Source: Clostridia bacterium (GTDB lineage: Bacteria > Bacillota > Clostridia > Christensenellales > CAG-138). From it: a DNA stretch of 32,243 nucleotides. The stretch covers positions 1-32,243 of the forward strand of contig JAFOTD010000077.1 of NCBI GenBank assembly GCA_017388175.1, read 5' to 3'. The notes beneath the pieces were generated by a model. It made no database searches. It was not told where the DNA came from and saw only the letters and a program-made list of their open reading frames with translations. This document shows, one piece after another, positions 6,606 through 14,750 of the stretch (its first letter is position 1; each line of letters starts with the position of its first letter). The translations under genes were made by a program, and so were the position numbers.

Positions 6606-8723
6606 TCAGCGCAGTTTGACCGTGCCGAGCTTCTCCATCGTATCGAACGACAGGATCACGACTTCCTTCTCCGCAACCACGTAGAACGCGTTGTCCACGA
6701 AGAGTCCGCGCGCATCGCCGAACCAGTACTGCTCATCGACCTTGATCTCTCCGATCTTTGTGAATCCCTTCTCGTCCGCGCGGAACACCAGATATTTGTC
6801 GTCCGACGGGAACGCAATCGTGCCGGTCGTTACGTCGACGAACACTGCCTTGTGATTATACTGTACGGAGGTGTACTGCGCGTCCTTCACGGACAGCTTG
6901 AACGCCTCGGTCACGTTCGACGGATCGGAGATATCGAACATCGAAAGCTTAACGTTCTCCGTCCAGCCGTGCTCCTCGTCCGCGTCATAGCCGATGCCTA
7001 AAAGCTTCCCTTCGCCGAACGGATGCAGATACGCGGAGAATCCGGGGATCTTAAGCTTTGAAAGCACCGTCGGGTTCTGCGGATCGGAAAGGTCCACCGT
7101 GAACAGCGGATCAACCTGCCGGAAGGTTACAAAGTATGCCGTGTCGCCCATGAACCTTACGGACTGCACCATCTCGTCCTTTGCAAGATTTTCGAGCTTT
7201 CCGACCATCTTCAGCTCGCCGTCAAGCACGTACAGCGCGCAATCGCTGCTTCCGCTCCAGTCATACGTGTCGATGCCGTCGGTCCAGATGATTTCTTCGC
7301 TGTCGTTGCGCGTAATCACGAACCGGTAATAGCCGTTGTACGCGTCCATGCTGAACTGATTCAGGAGCTGACCGTCGATCTTTGCACTGGCAACCGCTTC
7401 GATCTTGCCGTCGGTGATCGTGAATCGGAACAGATTCGTACTCGTACCCGATGTGATCTTCACGAAATGTTTGCCGTCCTTGTCGGCCTGTTCCTCGCTC
7501 TGCTCGCTGTTCCATTCCTGAGACGCGATCAGAAGATCGGTGCCGTTGCAGTAAACGTTGTCGCATCCGCCGAGCACCGCCTTATAGGAATCGTACTCCG
7601 TGCCGTCCGTCGCGTTGATCGTCGTTACGACGGTAAAGCCGTTCTCATTCGAGTCCGGATTGACGTAGATCCGGTCCGGCGCGAATGTCGTTTCCGTGTC
7701 GTTTGCCACGATGCGCGGGCAGTACACGATCGGATCGCCGTCGATCGGATAGAAATACCAGATGCGGTAATCCGAAACGATGACGAGCAGATCGTCAATG
7801 AGACGCGCTGTCTGATAATTGCCCTGCTGCTTGAGCGTAGAGATCTTCTTCGGCGCGGTGCGGTCGGAGATATCATACACTTCGGCGAACGAATACTGTT
7901 CCGTCATACCATCGGCCGTTTCCTTGCTCCAATCATTATAGGTGCCGAGCAGGTAAAGACGGTCCTTGCAGAGCATCATTTCCTGATAATAGCGCCAGTA
8001 GGTCGCGTTTTCGGGTGCTTCGCTGATCTTGATCGTGCCGACGATCTCGGATTCCTTTCCTTCCGCCGAAAGGATATAGACCTTGTTGTTGCTGTGACTC
8101 AGCGCATAGATCCATGTACCGTCGGTTTTGACGATATCCGCCTCGTCAACGCCCTGCACCTGATTGTTCGTACCGGAGTACGCGACTTCGTCCGTGCCCG
8201 TCTCGGTGCGGATTGCGGAATCGCCCTTCATGCCGTTGGTATCACTCGGCATCACCGCAGGCTCCGCGGCAGGCATTTCCGCTTCCGTCGGCGCTGCATC
8301 CTCGACTACGAATCCGTCGACCGCCCAACCGCCGGTATAACCGACGTTCGAACGGTTCGAGCGTTCCTTCATGATCGCGCCAAGCTCCTCATAGGAACCG
8401 ACCGTTCCCGGTTCGTTCGACTTTACGAAATCGCCTTGTGCTGACGCTTCCATCATCAATTCGCCGGACAGAGACGCGGAATCCGCGTCGGCGGTTCTCC
8501 GGTCGCGCGCGTCCTTCGTTCCTCTAATGCCGATCACCACGGCAAGGCATGCGGCGGCAACCGCTGCCGCAGTCGGGATGGCAATCAGCCACGGGCGGCG
8601 CTTTGCCTTCTGCTGGCGTTCGACGCGCTCCGCGTTGACCTCCGCCGTCCTGATCTCGTCCAGCAGGCTCTCCCGAACGTGAATCGTTTCGTTTTTCCGG
8701 CGATAAGCATCCTTAAACTTCAT
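6606..8723 (-). CDS. Membrane-anchored beta-propeller protein, candidate anti-sigma partner
   Basis: 705 residues. The cytoplasmic N-terminus (1-43) is short, charged and helical (KFKDAYRRKNETIHV...). One transmembrane helix follows (about 44-66), then a disordered acidic stretch, then a large secreted domain from about 185 on. That domain opens with NNQVQGVDEADIVKTDG, the hallmark of the secreted beta-propeller family (Pfam Beta_propel, PF09826), and shows repeating blade-like units such as VYDISDRTAPKKI, TVDLSDPQNPTVL and MFDISDPSNVTEA. The start ATG 8723 has GGAGG five bases away and overlaps the end of the ECF sigma gene by 11 bases, so the two are co-translated. That position and the cytoplasm/membrane/outside layout are those of an anti-sigma factor; that role is inferred. 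A terminator follows. Confidence 0.9.
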   Translation of the reverse strand: MKFKDAYRRKNETIHVRESLLDEIRTAEVNAERVERQQKAKRRPWLIAIPTAAAVAAACLAVVIGIRGTKDARDRRTADADSASLSGELMMEASAQGDFVKSNEPGTVGSYEELGAIMKERSNRSNVGYTGGWAVDGFVVEDAAPTEAEMPAAEPAVMPSDTNGMKGDSAIRTETGTDEVAYSGTNNQVQGVDEADIVKTDGTWIYALSHSNNKVYILSAEGKESEIVGTIKISEAPENATYWRYYQEMMLCKDRLYLLGTYNDWSKETADGMTEQYSFAEVYDISDRTAPKKISTLKQQGNYQTARLIDDLLVIVSDYRIWYFYPIDGDPIVYCPRIVANDTETTFAPDRIYVNPDSNENGFTVVTTINATDGTEYDSYKAVLGGCDNVYCNGTDLLIASQEWNSEQSEEQADKDGKHFVKITSGTSTNLFRFTITDGKIEAVASAKIDGQLLNQFSMDAYNGYYRFVITRNDSEEIIWTDGIDTYDWSGSSDCALYVLDGELKMVGKLENLAKDEMVQSVRFMGDTAYFVTFRQVDPLFTVDLSDPQNPTVLSKLKIPGFSAYLHPFGEGKLLGIGYDADEEHGWTENVKLSMFDISDPSNVTEAFKLSVKDAQYTSVQYNHKAVFVDVTTGTIAFPSDDKYLVFRADEKGFTKIGEIKVDEQYWFGDARGLFVDNAFYVVAEKEVVILSFDTMEKLGTVKLR

Positions 8724-9225
8724 ATTCTCCTCCAAGTTCTTCCTTCAGCATTCCTCTTGCACGATGCAGCCAGGATTTTACCGTCGATTCGGTGGAGCGC
8801 ATGGCCTCTGCGATTTCCCTGACGGAATAATCCTCATAATAGTACAAATGGATCGCCGTACGATATTTTTCGGGGAGCTTCATTACAGCGTCGTAAACGG
8901 TTGAATCGGGCACGGCGTCCTCAGCCGTCAATTCCCCTGCCGCATCCTCCGGCACGCTGTGCCGCCGGAACGCGCTGCCCAAAAGCGACTTTGAACAGTT
9001 GACCGCGACTTTGATGAGCCATGCCTTCTGATGCTCGGCGCTTTCGAAGGACGGATTGTTCCGGAGGCACCGTAAAAACACCTCCTGCACAACGTCCTCC
9101 GCATCGGCGACGCTTCGTGTCCGCACGAGCGCCAGGCGGTAAACCATGTCGCCGTACGTGTGAAACAGGGTATCCAGATCGTGATTAACGGGCAGGCTTT
9201 GCTCGTATTGCATGCAATGTTCCAA
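8713..9225 (-). CDS. ECF-type RNA polymerase sigma factor
   Basis: 170 residues, the normal ECF size. Region 2 carries YRLALVRTRSVADAEDVVQE and AWLIKVAVNCSKSLL. Region 4 carries LPEKYRTAIHLYYYEDYSVR and EIAEAMRSTESTVKSWLHRA. The protein would direct RNA polymerase to envelope- or stress-response promoters and be held inactive by the membrane protein encoded next. The start is uncertain: TTG 9225 has GAGGAG upstream (11-nt spacing), while ATG 9213 lacks a site at normal distance. An ECF-like promoter lies just upstream, suggesting autoregulation. Confidence 0.9.
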   Translation of the reverse strand: MEHCMQYEQSLPVNHDLDTLFHTYGDMVYRLALVRTRSVADAEDVVQEVFLRCLRNNPSFESAEHQKAWLIKVAVNCSKSLLGSAFRRHSVPEDAAGELTAEDAVPDSTVYDAVMKLPEKYRTAIHLYYYEDYSVREIAEAMRSTESTVKSWLHRARGMLKEELGGEYEV

Positions 9226-9250
9226 CGTCTTTTTCGCTCCTCACATAAAA

Positions 9251-9277
9251 TACCGGAAGAGAACGGATTCGGTTGCA
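9251..9277 (-). promoter_or_regulatory. ECF-type promoter, candidate autoregulatory site
   Basis: Minus strand TGCAAC (9272-9277), a 16-nt spacer and CGGTA (9251-9255). This resembles the TGAAAC-16-CGTA layout of Bacillus ECF promoters, placed just upstream of an ECF sigma gene. The match is by eye and not tested. Confidence 0.4.
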
Positions 9278-9319
9278 GAAAAATTGTTTTTCCCAATATT
9301 TTCCTTCCGACCGGCTGAT

Positions 9320-9354
9320 AAAAGGCGCGTTTCGTTTTTTAACCCGCGCCCCTT
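9320..9354 (-). terminator. Probable terminator of the amidase-like gene
   Basis: A GGCGCG/CGCGCC stem extended by two G-U and two A-U pairs (9320-9329 with 9345-9354), a 15-nt loop and TTTTAT on the minus strand. Confidence 0.55.
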
Positions 9355-9364
9355 CATTTTTCCG

Positions 9365-10270
9365 TCACTTTTGGGTCTGCTTCAGAATCTCCTCATAGAT
9401 CGCTTCCATGATCTTTTTCTGAACTTCTTCATCCTCAATCGTCGCGCGGTCGTTCTTGTTCTCCCAGTTGCCCATGACCAGCAGCACGCAGGGACATCCG
9501 CACTTGGAAGCGACCTCGTCGTTTTTCGATTCGAAGCCGTTCGACTTGCCCGCCTGCAGACGAATACCGGTCGCGCTCGCATATGCGCTGATCAGTCCCA
9601 GGCCAAACTCCTTGTTCTTTTTCGGCGCCTGCACGTAGCAGCCGGTCGACTTTGCGGAAATATGGTTGCACATCAGCCGCAGCGCGATATCGCAGTTCGC
9701 GTCCTTGATCGTCTTTGCGCGGTTGGGATTGGAATAGGACTTGGTGTTGTTGTCGCGCGTGATCACGACCGTTGCGCCCTTATATTCCAGATACTCCGCA
9801 AGCTTGTTTGCAAAGTCGAGATTGAACTGTCCTTCCTTCTTATACTTTGAACTGCCGTCACGCGTGGGATCAAGGCCGATCGTGATGCCGCTGAGCGGCG
9901 CGTTCGGATCCTTTGCGCCCGATTGTCCCGGCTGCGGCGTTTCCGGTTCGATGGCAGGCGGCGTGGGCGTTTCAGACGCGGGCGTCCCGACGTCCGGCGT
10001 TTGTTCGGAGGATTCCGTCGGTGTTGCAGACGGCTGCTCCGTAACTTCCGGCGTAGGCGATTCCTGTTCGCCGGTGCGCGTGTCCGACGTGCCGTCGTCC
10101 TGCAGCTTCGCGTTGAAGCACCGCAGCATCTCCTTAAACGCGCCGCTGGTAAAGAAGAACACAAGCCCGACGATCAGTCCGATGATCAGGATCACCGTCG
10201 CACAGAACAGGGAAAACCCCAAAGGGTTGTTAATCCGAAAATGCCTTTTTCTGTTTTTTATTCGCTTCAT
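9365..10270 (-). CDS. Membrane-anchored N-acetylmuramoyl-L-alanine amidase-like protein, probably catalytically inactive
   Basis: 301 residues: a basic cytoplasmic start, one transmembrane helix (16-40), a Pro/Thr/Ser/Glu-rich linker (60-125) and an Amidase_3-type domain (128-300). The fold landmarks are clear: ITIGLDP, then EGQFNLDFANKLAEYLE, GATVVITRDN, and PCVLLVMGN near the end. The active site is not intact. The family's DPGHGG reads DPTRDG here (first zinc histidine replaced by Arg137). The S-x-H-A-N motif aligns with RLMCN (second histidine replaced by Met200). The late catalytic glutamate aligns with Val265. Only Glu146 remains. It may therefore bind wall glycan or stems without cutting. 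The start has GGAGGAG seven bases upstream. Confidence 0.85.
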   Translation of the reverse strand: MKRIKNRKRHFRINNPLGFSLFCATVILIIGLIVGLVFFFTSGAFKEMLRCFNAKLQDDGTSDTRTGEQESPTPEVTEQPSATPTESSEQTPDVGTPASETPTPPAIEPETPQPGQSGAKDPNAPLSGITIGLDPTRDGSSKYKKEGQFNLDFANKLAEYLEYKGATVVITRDNNTKSYSNPNRAKTIKDANCDIALRLMCNHISAKSTGCYVQAPKKNKEFGLGLISAYASATGIRLQAGKSNGFESKNDEVASKCGCPCVLLVMGNWENKNDRATIEDEEVQKKIMEAIYEEILKQTQK

Positions 10271-10390
10271 AGGATCGCTCCTCCTAAAACCGGTTCTGCT
10301 TTTTTGTGGTTTCATTTTATCACGCAATTTCCAAATCGGAAGAGATTTTGCATTTCGTTTACAAAAAAGATAAAAAACGCGCAAAAAACG

Positions 10391-10422
10391 GATACAAAAT
10401 GTGAAAAATATGGTATTATACT
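10391..10422 (+). promoter_or_regulatory. Weak promoter, possibly giving a leaderless transcript
   Basis: GATACA (10391-10396), 17 nt, TATTAT (10414-10419), overlapping TATACT (10417-10422). Transcription would begin at or next to the ATG at 10426, which has no Shine-Dalgarno site. Confidence 0.35.
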
Positions 10423-10425
10423 AAC

Positions 10426-11274
10426 ATGCCCAATTCTTGTACGCATTACATCTTCGGCGCGTGGGTTGCCGAAGCAATCGGCCGTCCGCTTGAATCGCTC
10501 GGCGGAACCTACCTGCCCGGCTGTCTCGGACCGGACTTTTATTTCTATGACCGGCTTCCCCCCACCCCGTTTGTCCCGCATCAGAAAAAGCACGGAAACG
10601 CGTTGCACGAACTCGACTGCTACGTGCTTTTTACGGCGCTTGCCGACGCCGCAGACGAATCTTTTCGCCCGTATCTTTACGGGTTTCTGACGCATATTGC
10701 GCTGGACAGCACGGTGCATCCGTATATCGAATCCTCGCATCGCGGAAACGCGCATTCGCGCTTCGAGGGCGTGATCGACTCGATCGTCTATTCACAGACA
10801 AAGGACAGATTTCCCTATAAAACGGTCTTCCGTCAGAAGTTTGACGCAAAACGAATCGACGGGCTATTAAGCGGCGTCTCCGAATCGCTTTGCGGCGCGA
10901 ACGTGGCAAAGGCGTACGCGCGCGGCGCAAGGAAATACCGCAGGCTGTTCCCGATCATGTTCGATCCGAAGGGGCGGCTGTACCGCTTCGTCCGTTTTTT
11001 CGAGCACCTGTTTAAAAAGGACGGTCTCGTCTCCGATCTGCTGATCGGGCCGGATCACGAGGATCCGGAGGAATGCATGAACCTGTCCCGCAGGGAATGG
11101 ATCTCCCCCTGGGAACCTGATCGCGTACGCAATGAAAGTGTTCCGATGCTGTTTGACGATGCAAAAGCGCTCGCGGTCGAGCTGATTCACGCCTATGACG
11201 CGAACGACCGCGACACGCTCTACCGGCTGCTGCACAACCGCACCATGCAGAAGGGGATGCTTCCATGGACCTGA
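10426..11274 (+). CDS. Zinc-dependent phospholipase C family protein
   Basis: 282 residues. It begins MPNSCTHYIFG, the conserved start of this family in Clostridia, with a His for the metal site, followed by GCLGPDFYFYD and GFLTHIALDSTVHPYIES, where Asp and His metal ligands cluster. There is no signal peptide, so unlike secreted phospholipase C it is probably cytoplasmic; the substrate is unknown. The family-conserved N-terminus fixes the start at 10426 although no ribosome site precedes it. It heads a plus-strand operon with the SLOG protein (10-base overlap), a membrane protein and a penicillin-binding protein. Confidence 0.85.
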   Translation: MPNSCTHYIFGAWVAEAIGRPLESLGGTYLPGCLGPDFYFYDRLPPTPFVPHQKKHGNALHELDCYVLFTALADAADESFRPYLYGFLTHIALDSTVHPYIESSHRGNAHSRFEGVIDSIVYSQTKDRFPYKTVFRQKFDAKRIDGLLSGVSESLCGANVAKAYARGARKYRRLFPIMFDPKGRLYRFVRFFEHLFKKDGLVSDLLIGPDHEDPEECMNLSRREWISPWEPDRVRNESVPMLFDDAKALAVELIHAYDANDRDTLYRLLHNRTMQKGMLPWT

Positions 11275-11735
11275 CCTGCTGTTTTACCGGACATCGCGAT
11301 CTGCCCAAGGCGGACTCTGCGGAATATGCCGCGCTGATGCTTGCGTTGGAACGCGCCGTTTCCGACGCGGTCCGGGCCGGCTGCCGCAGGTTTCTCGTCG
11401 GCGGCGCTAAAGGTTTTGACCTGCTGGCAGGCGAATGGATCCTCGCGCTCAAAAAGGTGGATCCTTCGATCTCCCTTCTGGTTTATATTCCGTACCGTGC
11501 GCAGGCAAGCGCGTTCCCGCCTGCCGATCGCGCAAGATATCAGACGCTCCTTTCCGAAGCGGACGAGGCGCTGTGCCTGTCCGAAACATATCACCCGGGA
11601 TGTCTGCGTGAACGCAATGCGCGCATGGTGCAGGATGCGGATTACTGCATCGCCTACGTGCGCAGAAGCCGCAGCGGTTCCGGGCAGACCATGCAGATGG
11701 CGGAGGCGAAGGGCTTAACGGTCCTTCGGATATAA
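11265..11735 (+). CDS. SLOG/YpsA (DUF1273-like) family protein
   Basis: 156 residues. CCFTGHRDL at the N-terminus, FLVGGAKGFDLLAGE in the middle and NARMVQDADYCIAYV with the late SGSGQTMQMAEAKG match the Rossmann-like SLOG superfamily, YpsA branch. Members are proposed to bind nucleotides or their derivatives; the cellular role is not settled. It overlaps the upstream gene by ten bases and has AAGGGG eight bases before the ATG. Confidence 0.85.
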   Translation: MDLTCCFTGHRDLPKADSAEYAALMLALERAVSDAVRAGCRRFLVGGAKGFDLLAGEWILALKKVDPSISLLVYIPYRAQASAFPPADRARYQTLLSEADEALCLSETYHPGCLRERNARMVQDADYCIAYVRRSRSGSGQTMQMAEAKGLTVLRI

Positions 11736-11737
11736 TA

Positions 11738-12268
11738 ATGTCAGGCTATCGTGAACCGTCTCCCCTGAGACTCGTGCCGATGTGCGCCGTTCTGTCGTTT
11801 TTGCTGCTTTGCGCCGCGGAAGCGACCGGCTGGTTTGCGCTTCTGTTTTTCCTGCCGATTGCGCTGTGCATGCTGCCGCTGTGCGCGGAGCGGCTTTGGG
11901 GATATCTGCTCCTTTGCGATCTGCTGATTGCCGCATGCGTGCTCGCGCTGCCCGTGCCGCATTACGCATGGCTTGCGTTCGCTGCGGTTCTTGCGCCGTT
12001 CGTGCCGGTGCGTCATGCGCTCAGAAACCTGAGAAAGCCGTATCTTCAAACGCTGCTCGCAGTCGGAATCACGATTCTCTGGACGGTGCTCGTTCTGTTC
12101 GGGCTGACGTTTTTGGGTGTCAATCTTCTGATCGTCTACTCCGTTCCGGTTACGCTGCTTGCCGTGCTTTGCGTTCTGTTGTTTCTGTTTTTGCTTGACG
12201 CAGCATATCAGCTTTGCCTGAAGTGGTATCAGAACAGGCTGCGCCGATTCCTTCTGCCGCGCGCATAA
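11738..12268 (+). CDS. Hypothetical polytopic membrane protein
   Basis: 176 residues, dominated by four to five hydrophobic helices (for example LLFFLPIALCMLPL, then VGITILWTVLVLFGLTFLGV and VPVTLLAVLCVLLFLFLLDA). A basic loop (RHALRNLRKP) and a basic tail (RLRRFLLPRA) suggest cytoplasmic faces. I recognise no family. It starts two bases after the SLOG stop with no clear ribosome site and lies in the same operon as the penicillin-binding protein, so a cell-envelope role is possible but unproven. Confidence 0.7.
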   Translation: MSGYREPSPLRLVPMCAVLSFLLLCAAEATGWFALLFFLPIALCMLPLCAERLWGYLLLCDLLIAACVLALPVPHYAWLAFAAVLAPFVPVRHALRNLRKPYLQTLLAVGITILWTVLVLFGLTFLGVNLLIVYSVPVTLLAVLCVLLFLFLLDAAYQLCLKWYQNRLRRFLLPRA

Positions 12269-12297
12269 GCGGCTGTCCGCTGCGGCATACTGAAGGT

Positions 12298-14643
12298 ATG
12301 TGCGAGCAAAAAGCCATCCGAATCTATAAAAGCCTTTACCGCCGACGCCGCCGTCGGCGTTTTTTACGCATCCTTCTTCTTTTGGTCCTCATCCCGCTGC
12401 TCACGGGCGCAATCTGGCTGTTCTCGCAGGACGCCTGGAATGCGCTGGATCTCGAAAAAATCTATCATACAGACGAAACGCTCCTGATCACCGACCGGGA
12501 CGGAACGATCGTTTCCAGGCTGTATCTGGAGGAAAACCGTGTGTCGATCGACGTCCGCTCTCTTCCCGCGCACGTCAGAAACGCGTTTCTCGCTGCCGAG
12601 GACGCGAGATTCTATTCGCATCCCGGCTTCGATCTCGTCCGCATCGCAGGCGCCGCGCTGCACGATCTTCGCGCCGGGTCGTACGTCGAGGGAGCCAGCA
12701 CCGTCACGCAGCAGCTCATCAAGCTCACGCATTTGTCCTCCGAAAAGACGCTGAACCGCAAGGTCGACGAAGCGATCCTGTCCTACCGGCTCGAACAGCT
12801 TCTGACGAAGGACGAAATCCTCACCTGCTATCTGAACCGCGTCTATTTCGGCGGCGGATACTACGGCATCGAGGCAGCGGCCGAGGGCTATTTCGGCGTC
12901 CACGCAAGTGAGCTAACGCTTGCGCAAAGCGCGCTTTTGGCAGGCGTACTGAAATCTCCCGCCACCTATGCCCCGCATCTGCGCCCCGAAGCGTCAGTCG
13001 GACGACGCGGCGTCGTTCTTGATCTGATGGTCGAATATCATATGATCGACGCCGAAACCGCCGCAAAGGCAAAAGCGGAACCGCTGATTCTCATTTCGGA
13101 CGACGTGAAGCAAAAGCACGATTCTTACGTCGACCTTGCGATTACCGAAGCATGCCGCATTCTCGGATGCAATCTCAAGACGCTTTTGACCGGCGGCTAT
13201 ACGATCGAGACCGCCATGGAACCGGATGCGCAGCGCATTGCCGAAACCGCGTTTTCCGCCGACGCCTTCTTCCCTACGTACGGAGATGAATCCTCCGAAG
13301 GTGCGCTCGTGCTGATCGACGCAAAGACCGGCGGCGTTTCCGCAATCGTCGGCGGGCGCGACGACGGGACCGCGCTCGGCTTCAACCGTGCAACGCGCAT
13401 CAAACGTCAGCCGGGCAGCGCAATCAAGCCGATCCTCGTCTACGCGCCTGCTCTTGAAGCCGGCTATACCGCAGCTTCGATGCTGCTGGACGACGCAACC
13501 GATTTCGGCGATTACACGCCGAGAAACGCCAACGGGCGCTATGCCGGATGGATCACGATGCGCGAAGCGGTCACGAAATCGCTGAACCTGCCTGCCGTCT
13601 CTCTGTTCCGCGATCTCGGCGTGTCCTACTGCAAGGCGTTTGCCGCGCGTTTCGGCATCCCGTTCGACGTACGTGACGATTCTTTGACGCTTGCGCTCGG
13701 CGGATTCACCTACGGAGTCTCCCCCTACCGGCTTTGCGGCGCGTACGCCGCGCTTGCATCCGGCGGAATCTACCGTGAACCGTACGTGATTACGCGGATC
13801 ACCGACCGCGCCGGGACGGTGCTTTACCGACATACGCCCGAGGAAACGCGCGTCATGTCCGCGGGCAACGCCTTCGTGCTGACCTCGCTGTTGAGAAGCG
13901 TCGCAACGCAGGGCACCGCCAGCCGTCTGTCTGAACTGTCCCTTCCGCTTGCCGCCAAGACCGGAACCGTCGGAGACGAAACCGGCAATCGCGACGTATG
14001 GCTTGCCTGCTATAACCCGGATTACGCCGCGGTCGTCTGGATGGGTTTTGACGACGCGACCGGCGGAAGATGTCTGCCCGGCGATTCCGGCGGCGGAACG
14101 TATCCCGCCATTCTGCTTTCGTACGTGTTTTCCGCGCTGTACGAGGGCCGTGTCGCGCCGGACTTTCCCGTGCCGGACAGCGTGATTTCCGTTCCGCTCG
14201 ACGCAACGACGCTTAAGAACGAGCACGTCGCCGTGCTTGCCGGAAGCCTGACACCCGCGGATCAGATCGTTAACGAATACTTCGTCCGCGGCACGCAGCC
14301 TGTAACCGTTTCGGAATACTGGCAGCTTCCGGAGCCGCCGACGGATCTCATGGTTGCGCTTTCCGACGACGTCGCCGAAATCACCTTTACGCCCCCGTCC
14401 CGCTATATGACGTATCGGCTTTATCGTGAAGACGCCGACGGTTTTTCCATCCTTCTCTCTACGATTGAAGGAGCGGCGTACCCGGTCACCTTTTCCGATC
14501 CGGTCGACCGTCTGAACGGCGTTTTTGCCTATTACGTCGTTCCGGCCCATCCGTCGCTGCAGGTTGACGGTGCGCAGCTATGCGGCAAATCGAGTGAAAA
14601 AAGATGGATTTCCGTGTATCATCCGATCTCTTTATCACCGTAA
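12298..14643 (+). CDS. Class A penicillin-binding protein (transglycosylase/transpeptidase)
   Basis: 781 residues. It begins with an arginine-rich cytoplasmic tail and a transmembrane helix (about 22-42). The GT51 glycosyltransferase domain is marked by EDARFYSHPG (101-110), GASTVTQQLIK (132-142), RKVDEAILSYRLEQ and LNRVYFGGGYYGIEAAAEGYFG in two halves (179-200). The transpeptidase domain has SAIK with Ser374, the SLN motif at 428-430 and KTGT at 554-557. The tail (about 690-780) looks like a fibronectin-III-like domain (ITFTPPSRYMTYRLYREDAD). It polymerises and cross-links peptidoglycan outside the membrane. The start at 12298 is chosen before the basic tail; AAGG lies unusually close and longer forms would overlap the upstream gene by more than 50 bases. 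Confidence 0.92.
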   Translation: MCEQKAIRIYKSLYRRRRRRRFLRILLLLVLIPLLTGAIWLFSQDAWNALDLEKIYHTDETLLITDRDGTIVSRLYLEENRVSIDVRSLPAHVRNAFLAAEDARFYSHPGFDLVRIAGAALHDLRAGSYVEGASTVTQQLIKLTHLSSEKTLNRKVDEAILSYRLEQLLTKDEILTCYLNRVYFGGGYYGIEAAAEGYFGVHASELTLAQSALLAGVLKSPATYAPHLRPEASVGRRGVVLDLMVEYHMIDAETAAKAKAEPLILISDDVKQKHDSYVDLAITEACRILGCNLKTLLTGGYTIETAMEPDAQRIAETAFSADAFFPTYGDESSEGALVLIDAKTGGVSAIVGGRDDGTALGFNRATRIKRQPGSAIKPILVYAPALEAGYTAASMLLDDATDFGDYTPRNANGRYAGWITMREAVTKSLNLPAVSLFRDLGVSYCKAFAARFGIPFDVRDDSLTLALGGFTYGVSPYRLCGAYAALASGGIYREPYVITRITDRAGTVLYRHTPEETRVMSAGNAFVLTSLLRSVATQGTASRLSELSLPLAAKTGTVGDETGNRDVWLACYNPDYAAVVWMGFDDATGGRCLPGDSGGGTYPAILLSYVFSALYEGRVAPDFPVPDSVISVPLDATTLKNEHVAVLAGSLTPADQIVNEYFVRGTQPVTVSEYWQLPEPPTDLMVALSDDVAEITFTPPSRYMTYRLYREDADGFSILLSTIEGAAYPVTFSDPVDRLNGVFAYYVVPAHPSLQVDGAQLCGKSSEKRWISVYHPISLSP

Positions 14644-14668
14644 AAATGAAGTTTCTTTCAATCGAAGG

Positions 14669-14697
14669 TTGACGAATGGACGAATTTATATTATATT
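14669..14697 (+). promoter_or_regulatory. Promoter of the GntR regulator
   Basis: TTGACG (14669-14674), 17 nt, TATATT (14692-14697) in an AT-rich island. No terminator is visible between the penicillin-binding protein stop and this promoter. Confidence 0.6.
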
Positions 14698-14750
14698 ATA
14701 CATGGGTAATAATTTTTGTTGCCGCAATAATTATATGGAGAGTGAAAAAC

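Noticed and set aside
7467..8444. 325-codon plus-strand frame opposite the beta-propeller gene
   Set aside because: No recognisable motif, and the minus strand encodes a clear family protein.
12994..14550. Long open frame (518 codons) on the minus strand opposite the penicillin-binding protein
   Set aside because: The opposite frame has all class A PBP motifs; the antisense translation is Arg/Gly/Asp-rich with no motif. GC-rich coding bias produces such shadows.
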